From Favolaschia claudopus (Eukaryota; Basidiomycota; Agaricomycetes; Agaricales; Mycenaceae), in the NCBI GenBank assembly GCA_037176885.1, contig JAWWNJ010000288.1, forward strand, positions 1-64,000: a stretch of DNA of 64,000 nt, read 5' to 3'. This document shows, in pieces, positions 1-12,932 of this stretch. The translations under genes were made by a program, and so were the position numbers. The first letter of the stretch is position 1, and every line of letters begins with the position of its first letter. The notes beneath the pieces are model-generated. The model saw only the letters and a program-made list of their open reading frames with translations. It had not been told where the DNA came from and did no database searches.

Positions 1-3000
1 TCTCCATCTATTTCTTATCTCAATATCCCTACCACTTCTGTATCACCATCTCCTACTCCGAAGCCGATTCCATTATGCGCAAGAGAACGACTCAAAGCTC
101 AAACACCCCGAAACCCATCCAATCCTGCTCGGGAGAACAAGAGTACATACGCTACCGGCTTAGTCGGTATGTCGCCACACATCTTCTTTCTTCCCGTTGC
201 CCATGCCAGCCTCTTCAGATCAGGCCGTAAAGTCGTTATGCGAAATATGGTGTCGTCAGGCCCCCGGTCACTGACATATAGGTTCGTCACGTCCATAGAG
301 TAAAACAAGGTCGAATCTGAGAGGTCTATTTCGCGAACCAGCCATCTGTTAATTTTACATATTAGGGTACAAAAAAAGCTCCTAATACTCTATAGTACTT
401 TGATATCAAAGATAAAAGGCCCCCCGAAAGTTCCCCCGATTAGTCCCAAACTTAGGTGCAAAACAGGCTTCATCATTTTTGCGATAAAAATGTGCGACTT
501 AAGCGGCCCATTTCCGCGCAACTTACATCAGGTATCAGGGCGCCTGATTTTCCCTGCTTATCACACATAATAAGGAGCTTTTTTCGTGCCTGATTATTAC
601 CTATAAGAAGCTGGGAATTAGGGCGCAAGATATGGCAAATATCAGGGCTGAGTAAAAGGTGGCCAGATATTTGCCATATTAGGCTCCCGTTACGCATCGT
701 CCGATCATCCACCGACCGTCGTCCGCTCAATCGGACGCTCATCGTCGCGGTACCAGAGCGGGGCGGCGTTCAAAATGCACCAGCAATCACTGGCAGCGGG
801 CGTTAGTGTGACCGATTTGTGACGCAGCTCTCGTTCATTGACACATGCGGCGGCATGGCTTATCCCTAAAACGCGTACAAGACGGGGACTCGTCGATGCG
901 GATAGCGGATCAGCGTCTTCTTCTCCGTCGAAAAGAGGCGCTACTACTCCACGACGCAGCCAGCCTCGAGGGCATGCACCCTACACCGTCGTTCCGCCCT
1001 CTCCGATCTCCACATCAACGTCTCATCTCCGTTGCCGCCTCGTCCGTTCTCTACTCCCGTCGCCCGCGACCACCACCGCTACCGATTTTCTGCCTTCCCT
1101 CCGCGCTGTGCGCCTCAGCCTCCTCGAAGTTCACTCCTCCGCCCATTCAGCAATCTTTTGCCCAGCGCCGTTACAGGGATGAGGGCAGCAAACGAAAGTC
1201 ATGCAAATAATGAAGTGGGAGTGGGATCGAGGCGTGAAACAATGAGGAGGCGTACACAGTGGATTCGAGGACGGGGTGAAAACAAAATGCGCGATGGCTG
1301 CACGGGGAGGTACGTGCGGTGTTTCCGCCTCCATGAAGCTGAAACGAGACGTAGTCGGCAGCGATCGATACCGCGGCGAGGATGAATGGCGACCTGACGA
1401 GAGAATAATCAGTATTTTTACCTCCGTGACCCGAAGAGAGGGGCAGCGTACCCCCAAGCCTCGTAGCACTTCGCCTATGGCGCAGTCCATCCGCCGATAT
1501 TCAGACCACGTCTCGTCTCATACGCGGCCTCGCGCATTCTCCGCTCTCTTCGTCACGATCACTCGACCTTTTCCTTGTCCGCTTGGTCATCCAGCCGCTG
1601 CCTCCTGGTCGTACCTTGCGCTGGATCCCATCACCATCGCCTCGCAAAGAAAGACGAGGACGAGAAGATAGGACGTCGCGATGTAAAGCGTGGGGCGAGA
1701 GGGTGCATGAGATCGAGTCGAAGGAAGACGGACGCCCCAAGGGCGTGGTGACATCGATACCGGATGCGCGGAGCTGCACCTTCGCGTTCTAAGGCTTCAT
1801 CTCCGCCTGCAGCTACCCGAACTCGGTCCCGCTCATCTCCACATCAAACCCTCCAACCTTTCCTTCATACTCTCACACCTCCCACCTCCTGCTAGAGCCC
1901 AGCGGCATCGTCCCGCAAGAATCGACGAGCACAGAAGTCTCGCAAGCGACGCGCGAGAGAATACGCGGGAGAGGAGGTCGAAGCGAGATAGAGGATCCGC
2001 GGAGCTGCGTCCCTCGCGTTCTCTGTCTCCGTCTCTCTTCGCTGCTTCCCAACCTCCATCGCCTCACCTACCCTCCGACCCAGCGCGCCACCGTAGCACG
2101 AAGCCTCCGGTACGGAAAGAAAGACGGCGGTGGGCTGCTTCATAAAGCATCTATAGTGCGCGGTGTCGGATGAGGGTACCGACACGGATGCAGGGTAAGG
2201 TAGAGCAGGGGGCGGCGGCTTTTCAGGGCCAGGATACGCGAGGCGCTATGGTAGCGTCAAGGGCGAGACGCAAGAACGTGGCGCTGAGGTTGGGAAACAT
2301 CCGCAGCGGCGAACGCCGGTGGTGGATACCGACGGTTCGTGAGCTTTCAGTATGCCAATATCTTCGTGTTAGACGAAGATAGACGGCGGCGAGAACGGGT
2401 AGGCAGCGTTCCGGGAGGTGACGGTGCGCAACCAGGATAGAGCGACATCCTTGAAGGTGAGCGCTGCTCTGCGCCGCGAAGAGCGGAGACGGGAGCAAGG
2501 TGAATGGGGATTGAAGCTGAGTCAATACTCTATCAGCGTTTCGACAGAAAAATGGAGGAAAGAAGAGGTGCGCACTAGATGTAGTGTATGGATTGTACCA
2601 ATGATTATGCATTCCGCGACGCGCCGTCCAGAAATAAAATTCGTCTTGACCGAATCGCTTCCCCGAATCGAGCGGGATACCAAGCAGCGCGGGGGGTCTG
2701 GAATTTTTCGACTTTGTGCAGGGAGAACGATTGTTAGGTCGAAAGAAAGTAAGAGAATAGGAGGAAACTTACTTGCATCGCCTCGTACGCAAGCGACGAG
2801 GAAGACGTACTTATAAAGTGTGCGACTGAGCAGCATGAAAAAGAGCCGGTCATTTACTGAAGAACGACGCACCGGTGTGAATCGGGAGCCAAGCGCCTAG
2901 GCGCAAAATCTGCCTGAAGTGTCTGCACTTGCGGTATTTTCCTAGATGTCGTAGCGTCAAGTCATTCGCGTTATTACTCTGCGAACAAGTTTTTTCCCCA

Positions 3001-3850
3001 TCGTCTGAATAGTATACACGTAACAAAACTTCAGCAGATCTCCACGACGGCAACAGCAGTGGCCAAATTTACCTGCCGTCGTCGTCTTTGTCGCCACATC
3101 TACTGACGTCGTCGGATTGCAATCCACATTGTCTCTATCCTACTGTATTCAAATTCTGCCTTTTCGCTACATCCGCCGCCGCCGCCGCCCGCCATCATTC
3201 TAAATACCGGCGTCATGATCGCCGTCGTTCCCAACAATACCTGCTTTTCTTTGGCGCGAACTCTAGTCGCCCCCCAATGTCACATTGGTACTTCCACACC
3301 CCAGATACTGAATCTATGCCCCGCAGCACCCAGCCTCCCGTGTATCTCAAACTCAACGCCGATTACTACTGTATGTCATTCTTGCTTGAGGTACGTTCGA
3401 TTTCAATTCGTTACTCTAATCATTAACTTGAACTTTGAAGGATGAATTATGCCGCTTTGAATCGCGCGCGCGCGCGCACCTAGACAAGCCAAGGTATACA
3501 TATTGTACTAACGGCGTGGGGGTCACCGCAGGTTACTGATGGTGACCTGTCACGTGCCTCTTTGCCCGCCAATTCTACCAGATGTACTAATCATGGTGAC
3601 TTTGGCAAAATATATCCTCAATCTGATGAAGTAATCGAACGAATTGAATGGATTGTGCTCACGATCGGAAGGATTGAAAGATTTGGTAGTTACTTTACAA
3701 TCTGATAGCTGAAGTTTTGTTTGGCTTCAATTGTAAAAACTATTTAATTAGTTTGACAAATGGGTAGTTATTCTAATTTTTTTATACACAAAACAATTTC
3801 CTGTCTATCATCTCTCGATGGTTATTTGGAATTCAAGAGACAGAACATGG
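1..3850. other. gene-poor left end
   Basis: No protein family could be recognised in any frame. Open frames between 838 and 2816 are short, overlap on both strands and read as arginine/serine/proline-rich low-complexity sequence. That is what GC-rich non-coding DNA gives. Visible sequence features are a short inverted repeat around 630-680 (atatggcaaatat against atatttgccatat), a CCG run near 3176-3190 and a CG run at about 3463-3477. Confidence 0.5.
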
Positions 3851-3899
3851 CTTTTATTTGACAGTGCTTGCACAGAATTCTCCTAGCAAGAATTTCCCA

Positions 3900-4973
3900 C
3901 ACATCGGCAAATTGCCGCCTTCATGCTGGCGGATACTCGGAGTCCTCGGACTCGGTTCTCCGATCACCCAGAGAGTAAGTACAATCGTGTATTCCGGTGG
4001 GTGCCAACTTTGGCGCTGACCCCTGCCATGCCGTCTTTGATGCAGGAAGTCGGCGTCAACTTTGTCACTGCTCCGGACTCCACCAAGGAGTCCCATGGTT
4101 CATGAAACGCTCCTGTTCCAGAGCAGCAGCAATGTTTTTGGAAAAGGACTTTTCAGCCCGTTGTAAGTGGTTGGGGTGGTGAAGCCACCGACATACAACT
4201 GATGGCGTGCCTCGCTGGCGACGAGGCTCTTCAGAGTTTGACACAAGAACGTGTCAAACTCCTTCTTGCCGGGAGTTAAGCCGGCTTCTTGAGCGTTGAG
4301 CTCAAAGTTTTGGATAAAATCTGCAAGGGGGGTTTTGCCTTGCGGAGTGCGGGTGAGACGCTGGTAGGCGACCTCCGACAACGTTCGGGTCCTTGAACGT
4401 GTCCTCTAGTTCCGAAACAAACGCATCCCAGGTCCATCCGGGCTCGATCTCTTGATCGTGAATGTGGGCGCGTCCCCCAGTTCCTCTACCCATTGCCCGC
4501 CGGGCAACTTGATCCGTCAGCTGCCTTCAATAAGGACAGCGTGAATCAGATCTTTGTTTCCTCAGTGCCAAACTCGCGCGCGTTGGCACCAAAGTACACC
4601 TTTAAGTCCTCGTGGAAATCCGTCCACTTGGACTGTGTTCCTGCCGTCAAACACTGACGGCTTCCCGGCGAGGACGGTCTTTCCGGGAGACGGGCCCTGG
4701 GCCGAGGGTCGAAATTGCGGCAATGCGGCGAGGGTTTGCATCATTGCAGGCATCATTGCCTGCCTGCATCAAAGCTGCCAGATACTGCGGGTCGATTGGT
4801 GGGGGTGGCGGTTGTTGTGTGAAGGGAGATGCAGGAGGGAGAGCTTCCTCCATAGGTGAGTGCGGGTGAGAGGGGGGGTGTGGACATAACGGGGTGAGGC
4901 GGTGTGGGTAAGTGTTGAAGTGATTTATTTCTCTTCCATTTACCGTACATACCTTACATTCTCCAACTCGCAA
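3900..4973 (-). pseudogene. Ty3/gypsy-type retrotransposon gag remnant
   Basis: Read on the minus strand, this stretch gives capsid-like gag sequence split over several frames. It starts with a proline-rich N-terminus (about 4850-4650). The segment FDGRNTVQVDGF near 4640 resembles the start of the gag core in fungal gypsy elements. After it come a tryptophan-rich stretch (GWTWDAFVSELEDTFKDP, 4440-4380) and the segment containing TPLADFIQNFELNAQEAGL (4330-4270). In gypsy elements gag packages the RNA into particles. Frame changes are needed at about 4650, 4560 and 4380, and no protease, RT or integrase follows downstream on this strand. The element is therefore a dead fragment. Confidence 0.6.
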
Positions 4974-5028
4974 TCCGTTCCGTTACGCGTCACACATTTC
5001 TTATGTAGCTTTGTGTCACCGTCACATT

Positions 5029-5189
5029 CCTCAGTCGTTTCCTCCACGACTGAGGTATGTGCACTCGTATCTACTGTCCTTACAGCTTACTGATTCTCCT
5101 GGTAGTTTATACTTATTGTATTCTATCAGGTATATAATACACGACTCGTTTCCTCCACGACTGAGTTTATACTTATTGTATTCTATCAG
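5029..5189. repeat. short interleaved direct repeats with hairpin
   Basis: The 20-mer TCGTTTCCTCCACGACTGAG occurs at 5035-5054 and 5146-5165. A 26-bp AT-rich unit (beginning AGTTTATACTTATTG) occurs at 5104-5129 and 5164-5189. The first copy lies inside a small palindrome with arms CCTCAGTCG and CGACTGAGG (about 5030-5055). The block sits just upstream of the minus-strand gag remnant, so it could be a leader or LTR relic, but no LTR ends were found. Confidence 0.6.
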
Positions 5190-5556
5190 TAAGAGGGATT
5201 GGTGGTGATTGTTTGGGGTAAAAGAGGTACCCGATAAGGTGTATTGCACTTCGCCTTCTGACGACTGCGACGAGGATGGGGGCGGGGCTCGGAACGACGT
5301 GGTTACGTGTTTTTTCATAGTGGCAGCAACGACCACTGTGGAAATTATCGGATGGGAAGGGGAAACCACGAAGGTTTTGGTGAAGTTGCTGTGATCTATC
5401 TTGCTAACAGAATTGCCCGGGGTCTTCTACAACACACCCCACGACAACAGGATAGTCCTCACCGAGGTTTAAGACTAGTGCCTCTGCGACTGCTATGTGG
5501 CTTGGGACGGACTCAACGTTGAAAAATCGGTCATTCCGAGGCTTATCTGGGTGCCG

Positions 5557-5640
5557 AAAACGCGTTTTCCCCGGCCGAGGGATTTCCCCTTGGAGAAGGC
5601 AAAACAATGAACCACCGTGTGAATCTTGACCGTTTTGCCA
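5557..5640 (-). repeat. dispersed repeat, copy shared with 13168-13245
   Basis: The complement of this stretch reads GGCAAAACGGTCAAGATTC, then a GGTTCATTGTTTTGCCTTCT block and CCCTCGGCCGGGGAAAAC. The plus strand at 13168-13245 carries the same blocks with scattered changes. The surrounding 5400-5900 bp holds no recognisable gene. The two copies flank the Helitron in opposite orientation. Confidence 0.55.
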
Positions 5641-5920
5641 TCACCCTCGGAATGGAGAAGTTCCCGCCTGGCGAGACGAAACGAGGATGGAGACACGTGA
5701 CATGATGAGGGCATTTGCCAATTGTGAGCGATCATAAAGTCCATGACACAGGGCTCCAAAAGTCGAGCGTCGTAATTGATCCGTCGATAATGTAGGCTGA
5801 TCAAGAGAGATAAAAAAAAGATAAGAGCCGGTCACCGATTTCACCCGACTTGTTCCCGACGGCCAATTTTTCTCAACAAGCTTATGATCACAACTTCTTA
5901 CAGTCTCTGCTGTCTTTGGA

Positions 5921-8900
5921 ATGGGTCATGAACTCCGCTGTTCCGACTCGTCAGTCAATTGCCTCAGGCATCCTCACCATTACCCCCTGCCTGGACTCCC
6001 GCTAGCTTCAGCATGCAAATCAATCTTCCTGTGTCCTCATCTCTGCCCTGTGATCTTGTACTTGGTCGAGACTGGTCGCAATACTGCCGTGACTCCCCTA
6101 CCGGACGCTTGCTTACTGTTATCGAGCGGTCCTGTCTGTTTTTGTATCTCATCGTCTGAAACTGGTATATCCTCTACTCCCTCCTTTTCACTTGCTCTAA
6201 CAGAGTCATAGCATCTACCTATACTCCTCCTGCTCGTGCTTCCCGACCGCCATCATCCAGCATTGATGACGATGACAGTTTATTCTGCTCTGTATAATAG
6301 TATGTCTCTCTATATTCTCCTTCCTTCATGTGGCTCACAATATTGCAGGCAATACTTCTTCTATGTCTTCTAATCATCCCCATGAATCTACATGTTTTAA
6401 TGCTTCCCACATCTGCCGTTCCCATGAATAACACGCCGTTATTATCTCCTTCTAATATTATTCGTGACGTCTTCCTTGGTAATCATTCGACCCGCTCCCG
6501 CACATCTGTGTTTCACTCCGATCTCGCTGTAATTCAGCACTCTCTCATTCTACATGGGATTCCTCACCAAGATATGACTTTGATTCAGTGCCGACGTGCC
6601 CTCATTCACCACATAATAACTGGTGCATGTTCTGATAACCCATTCAATCATGAGTGTTCGTCCTCTCAGAGACCCGAGATTTCTACATGCCGAGCAGTGT
6701 CTCGAGGCTTCCAGTCAGCTGCCGAAATCTCTCGGGCTATCTTGAGTCTCCTGCTGAACGCGGACCATAAGCTATTATCGACGGAAAATCTATCCCATGT
6801 AGCTTCGGCAATGAATATCTCTGTTTCAGGAACTCGAAATCTGCGCTTCAAACTGCGTGCGGCAATTCGCAATCATCTTAACTCCCTCTCCGCTGCCGAG
6901 CCTCACGAAAACCACTCTTCCTCGTCTGTCGCCGACTTCTTTGGGTCTTTCGAAAGTCACCGAAAACCTGCGCTCGTAGCTATTGCCTGCTTTCCACCGA
7001 ATAATCGCTACCCCGCAAAGTGCAGTGTTGAGCTGATACGGACAAAGATTACTGAGCATATTGTGTCTGGACATTGTTTGCAATTTTCCGAGCAGCATGC
7101 AACTACGTCTGCGCCGCCTGGTACCTCGATTCCTGACTGTAAGGACGTTTGCAATGAATGGCAATCAAATAATATTCACCCCGACCTCCAAGTCCATATA
7201 CTAACTGCGTTGAATGGTACCAATCTCACTTTACTCCTCTTCGACGACTTCTTTCCACGTTAAATATTGAATATACCACTTCAGAATCTCTTCGTGACTT
7301 GAGAAAAAAACTTAAACTCCACATCGGTGTACTACGCAAAGGCAAGCAAGCTGAATATAAAGCAGAGCGACGGGAAACACTTAACGATCTGCGTAAAGCC
7401 GAGGCTCGCTCTCGTTACAAACGAAAGAATCCGGCATATCGTTGACTCTTGGGCCAGAACTAGTTCCGCGTTTCCACGAAAGACCAAGTTATCAGTCTCT
7501 TCCGCGATCAAACATCATCAGAAGCGCTGTCTACCTTCACCTGCGCTGCGCTGCGCTACCTCTGTGCCTCTGCGCTCTCATTGTACCTTGAATCTCAATG
7601 AGTTCGACAAATCACTGCTTTTGCGCCCTGATCTCGCATCCGACGAAACTTTCGTGCTAAACCAATACAAGTGGCTTCACCCTGATTGTATTCTGCCTCC
7701 GATGCCCTACGACGAGGGATGTCTCAAGGACATTCTGCTGGACCCTGATGGTGTTACCTGGCCGTCCGACGGCGGAGTTTCCGACACTTTCCCTTTGCAA
7801 AACCTGTCATTCCGCTCTCAAAAATAAGAAAACTCCTCCGTTATCGTTAGCCAATAAAACATTTCTCGGTGCCGTGCCAGACGAGCTCAAAGATCTCACT
7901 GTGATTGAGGAGGCTATGATTGCACGGTGCCGTTCTAAATGCTGGATCATTCAACTCAAGGAAAGAAAATCAGGATCTTGTTCTTGCCCTCTACGCAGCG
8001 CGGAATCAAGGGCCACATCATAATTTATCGCCAACAACCCTCAAAACTCGCCAATGTTTTACCCTCCTCCGCTCGAAGAAATTGTCTCCCCCGTGTGTGT
8101 TTTATTTGTTGGGTCTAACCCCGCCAACCAACGAATGGCTTCGAGAACATGCGAAACCTCTCGCCGTTAATGCAAAGCGTGTTCGTGCAGCTTTGCATTG
8201 GTTAAAAACTCACAACCCTCTCTACAAAGACATAGTTTTGAATGAGTCCTGTCTCCAGGCCCTTGAGTCCAATCCTGTACTCCCCATTTTCAATCGAGCA
8301 TATCCAACCGAATGCTGCTAATGAGACAGCTACCTCGCGATATGATTCAACCCCGAGCCCGCATTCGACGCATGAACCTGAACAACGCTCCGATACAGAA
8401 TCACTCACAATTCCATTTCAAAATGTGATCATCTCCGATGTAGACTGCCATGCTTCCTCCAACGAGCTGCGTGCTGCTGCGTTGCGACATGTGAAGAAGA
8501 AGGGCGGAGGCTACATCCAGATTCCACATGACCATGACCCTGCCAACGAATTCACCAAAGACGGCCTGCTGTTCCCGATGATCTATCCAACACTCTTTCC
8601 TTATGGTATCGGCGGGTCCCGAGGACGCTAGGGCGTCCTGCAGCACTGTCTCTCAAACGCCATGTCAAACACTTACTGTCTCTCTATGATCGACGCTTTC
8701 AAGAACATCCCTCATTTTTATTTACTGCTTTCAACATTCTGCAGCGTCGTGAAATGCTACTTCAAACATCTCTGAAAGTCAAGAAGTCAAACTTCTCCTC
8801 CATTGCTGCCCAATTTGCTTCTGTCTCTCCCGAAACTGTTGAAACGAGTCTCGCAAAGAGTCGCGAACGGTGATTCAGCCGCACCAAGAGACGATGAAGA

Positions 8901-10373
8901 GCGGAAAGTGCTTAACCCTTCTCAAGCAAGTAAATGCTATAGCAGGCTGTGTTCCCGGTTCATCTGCTGCTCGTGTTAACATGCGAAACGAAATTCGTGG
9001 CTTGATGGTTGAGAAAGGCCTACCCAGCTTCTATATAACAATCAATCCCGCCGATGTTTACAATCCAATCGTGAAGTTCTTGGCTGGCTCCGAGATTGAT
9101 ATTGACTCTCTATTGCCTGAGGAAATCCCGAATTATTGGGACCAGTCCGTGCTCATAGCCAAGAATCCTGTTGTTGCGGGCACAATTCTTCAACTTGTAC
9201 ATGAAAGCTTTCATCTCTGCTCTCCTCGGTTACGACCCTGATGACAAGAACCTCGAAGGTGGTATACTCGGTGTTTGTAAAGGCTTACTACGGTTGCGTT
9301 GAAGCTCAAGGACGAGGTACCTTACACTGACATATGCTTGTTTGGCTGGAAGGTGGATTGAATCCGGATGAGATTAAAAAACGAGCGCTCAGTGCCGATC
9401 AGTCAGATAAGGATTTTTGCACGCGTTTATTAGCTTTTCTCGACGATACAATTTTCGAACGAGATTCCACCTGAACCCAATCCAAAAGTGGATGTACCTT
9501 CAAGTCAGCATCATCCCTGTGCTGTACGCGGTATACCTATCCCCGATGTAAACAACAATGAGAATGATTCAATAATCGAAGAGACAAACCACATCTCACC
9601 AGAGAGACAACAGGATATCCGCAATGTTGTGACCCAATGCCAGAGTCACGAGCACTCTAGAACTTGCTTTCAAATATTGGAGAGAACCGCCTGAACCAAA
9701 AAACTTGCCGCTTTGACCTCCACGAAGATAATGTCCGCGCGACAAGTTCCTTTGATGCAGAGACGGGAGAAATCTCCCTTCGATGTCTTGATGGTCTAGT
9801 GAACAATTTCAATACAAACCGTAATCGAGGCCATTCGTTGCAACATGGATATCAAGTTCATCGGTTCCGGAGCGTCTGCGAAGGGAATTCTCTATTATAT
9901 CACAGATTACATCACTAAGTCGCAGTTGAAAAACTCACGTAGCATTCTCAATGCTTGAATTAGCTGTGAAGAAGCTTGGCGAGGTTAATCCGCATGAGTC
10001 AGACCAGACGATACGTGCCAAGAAGATGCTTCAGAAATGTGCCTACGCCATGATCTCTCAGCAAGAGCTTTCTGCTCAGCAAGTTGCATCGTACCTGATG
10101 GATTTTGAGGGTCATTTTACAAGCCATTCCTATCGCAATTTATATTGGACTGCCTTCGAAGCATTCATTAACAAGGATCTGCCGAGTTCTGAGTGTTATG
10201 TTTCGAAGATAAAACAAAGTACAGACTCGGACGCACCTGAGGATGCAGACTCCGACAAAGTGACAAACAAATTTGACTCCGATTCTCTCTCTGACGATGA
10301 AGAAGAAGAGACGGACTCACCTTTTCTCAATGACCTCGTTGTGCTTGACCACAAATCCGAGCTCCCAAGATGA
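5921..10373 (+). pseudogene. Helitron Rep/helicase protein, N-terminal and Rep part (decayed)
   Basis: This is the N-terminal half of a rolling-circle Helitron transposase. Recognisable blocks in order are: CDLVLGRDW near 6050; DELKDLTVIEEAMIARCR near 7880-7930, a block conserved upstream of the Rep domain (DUF6570-type); a segment containing WLREHAKPLAVNAKRVRAAL near 8130-8200; ELRAAALRHVKKKGGGYI then LFPMIYPTLFPYG at 8465-8610, the Helitron helicase-like N domain; GLPSFYITINPADVYNP at about 9020-9070; and YYITDYITK at 9893-9919, carrying the two catalytic tyrosines. Several frameshifts and stops separate these blocks. The metal-binding HUH motif near 9325-9333 reads His-stop-His. The copy cannot encode an active Rep nuclease. 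Confidence 0.85.
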
Positions 10374-12307
10374 CGGCCAGGAAATCCGTGTTTCAGTCAC
10401 CGGTCAAGGCAAAACTAGTACCTACATCCAGTCAGCTTGCTGATTATCAATTGCGAGGCACAGAACTGACCACTGTAAGCGTCTGGGACTTCATATCTCG
10501 TGTTGACAAAGTCAAGAAAAACGCGAGACCGCCGCAATACTGTGCAAGGGGATAGTGACGATGAAGAGGGACATGACCGAGGAATGCAATAACGAAAATA
10601 CTGACAATATGTTTGACGATGACGCAGTGGAAGATGACACGGAAGACATACCACCACTCTCTAATGGATTACGACGGCTACCGAGCGACCGCGCGTTGAG
10701 CTCCAAAATGGACACGAACAATCGAAAACTCACCAATTACGAATTCGCTCTCCCAATGACATGCTTGTCCCTGTTCCCAATTGGACCCGGAATTCCACGC
10801 CCGCGATAAAGAAGACTTAAGAGCGAAGTATTGCCGACTAATGTTGATTTTCTTCAAGCCCTGGCGACGAGCGAGTGACCTGCGAGGGTCCCATGCATCA
10901 TGGCAAGAGGCTTTCGATGATTTTACGAAGACATGCTCACCTGCTGTGGTGTCCAAGATGAATAATATGCAGATTCTTCATGAATGCCGTGACAGTCGCG
11001 ACGACCATTTCGCTGAACGGCGTGACCGAATGCGCCCGAGCTGTGAACACCAAGGGTCGTCGGAAGCGCAACAATGACAGTGATGATTTTGCTGGAGAAG
11101 ATGTGATGATACTGGATCATTTAGAGACACTCACGACACGGTTCTCAAACAAGAAAAGCTGCGACAAGCCAATGCTATTCTTGAATGTTTCAGTTACGCC
11201 GAAGAAGCAGGCCTGTATGACACACCTCCTTGCGCACCACCACGAGGCTCTTGATTTGACCGTTTCAGGTGACCGGTGACGGACCTAGCGGCGAACACTT
11301 AGCCCAAGATACATATGTCGAAGATCTATGGCAAAAGACTTACACGGACAGACGAGACCAATACAAGCAAAATGTGTCCAAGCCCGTCTCCTCTGTGACC
11401 CCCCGAGAGCCAAGCGGAAAATTCCCATGGGCCCGGTGCTTGGATTTCAGATGGGAGCGACTTCCGAAATGCTGCTGAACAGACAAGATATCCAAGGTTC
11501 AGAGCCAGAGACAAACATAGACATAGAGACCTCACATAGCAAAATGGACCCTGAACAAGGAACAAGCCCAAGCATTCCGAATCATTGCTGAGCATAGTCT
11601 GCAGCCCAAGACCTGGAGCAGTTGCGCATGTTCCTAGCAGGCCCAGGTGGTAAAGGAAAATCTCGTGTTATCGATGCTTTACGAGACTTCTTTGAGCTTC
11701 GGGGTCAATCTCGACGATTTCGACTTGCTGCATACACTGGTGTTGCGGCGAGGAACATTGGCGGGATGACACTGCACGCTGCTCTAATGTTTAAAACAGC
11801 GATCAAATGGTTCAACAGGCGGTCGTTGATTATCTATTTGTCGACGAGGTATCAATGGTTGGATGTGCTCTAATGCCTCAAAATCAGTCAAGCTCTTAAT
11901 GAAGCGAAAGGAAATGTTTCACCCTTCGGAGGTGTTAATGTGATATTCGCTGGCGATTTTTGCTCAATTGCCACCTGTAGGCGAGACGAAACTGTTTGCG
12001 AAAATCAATACTTCTTCTGAAAGTGCGGCCCGCAAAAAGGGACAAGAAAACATTATGGGCAAGCTACTATGGCTGTCAGTGAGCACCGTTGTCATGCTGA
12101 AACGAATAGAACGCGTACGACGAAGACGAAATTCAACGACGGGTGAACTGGATGAAGCTGATCCAGCGGCCGTGGAGTTTGTTGACTTACTTGGCCGGCT
12201 GCGTGAAGGCAGATGCACTGTCGAGGACTTCGACCGACTCAACTCACGATTAATCACACAATTACGCCCTGATTGGAACGAACCACGATTGAATAATCTT
12301 CCTGTTA
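10374..12307 (+). pseudogene. Helitron PIF1-like helicase part (decayed)
   Basis: This continues the Helitron. A linker reads DYQLRGTELTTVSVWDFISR (about 10440-10500). It is followed by a block containing RLMLIFFKPWRRASDL and a WQEAFDDF segment (10840-10930), typical of the region before the helicase. The superfamily 1 helicase core shows Walker A GPGGKGKSRV (about 11641-11670), AAYTGVAARNIGG (11729-11767), Walker B FVDEVSMVG (about 11838-11864) and QLPPVGE (about 11966-11986). The frame is broken near 11270, 11590, 11870 and 11960, where one extra T lies inside the GDF(A)QLPP motif. Readable homology stops at 12307, where a TA-flanked TIR element is inserted. The Helitron 3' hairpin and CTRR end were not located. 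Confidence 0.8.
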
Positions 12308-12309
12308 TA

Positions 12310-12930
12310 CAGTTGTGGACACACAAAACTGACAAGAAAATTTTTCCCACCCGATTTTTTTGCAAAGTGCACCAATCGATAGATCTCGTTGAACGCTCTC
12401 TATCCATATATAAATCACTCAAAACTATCGAGCGGTTGGGCCGCAAATCGCCGAACAAGTTACGTGACACTCGAAATTTTGGCTGCCGTCATAATTTCAT
12501 GATAAATTGATGAAAAAATACATAATAGACGCAGATTGGCTGGGAGAATATGATTCTGAATGAAAGAAAAAGATTTCTATCGAGCCGTTGTGGAGATATA
12601 AAAATGTTTCTGACTATTACATCACCTGTCAAACAGCTGGTGACACCAACCCCATAAATCCCGTGCTGATGTTCCATAAGGGGCAAATGGGTGGCAGTGC
12701 CCAAAAAAACTCATTTTTTTCGATCCTCGGAAATCGCCTCAAACACGCCAAATCTGGGAAACGGCCTTCGGCCAAAAATTTGGCTGCCGCAAACTTTCTC
12801 GTAGGAAAAACTTCGGAGCATGTTTTTTGAGCTCTTTGGGTAATTCTGAGTCCAGGAAAATTAAAATTGGGTTCCAAATAACTCTAGATCAGTCGTAACG
12901 TGACTTGTCAGTTTTGAGTGTCCACAACTG
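12310..12930. mobile_element. Tc1/mariner-type MITE inserted in the Helitron
   Basis: A 621-bp element begins CAGTTGTGGACAC and ends with its inverted copy GTGTCCACAACTG. The terminal inverted repeats are about 27 bp with one mismatch. The dinucleotide TA flanks both ends (12308-12309 and 12931-12932), the target duplication of the Tc1/mariner superfamily. Termini starting CAGT are common there. No transposase frame is present, so it is non-autonomous. It interrupts the Helitron helicase just after the segment LITQLRPDWN. Confidence 0.8.
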
Positions 12931-12932
12931 TA

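Noticed and set aside
838..2816. Series of 60-130 codon open frames on both strands
   Set aside because: They overlap each other in several frames, are low-complexity Arg/Ser/Pro-rich and show no family motifs. They look like by-products of GC-rich sequence.
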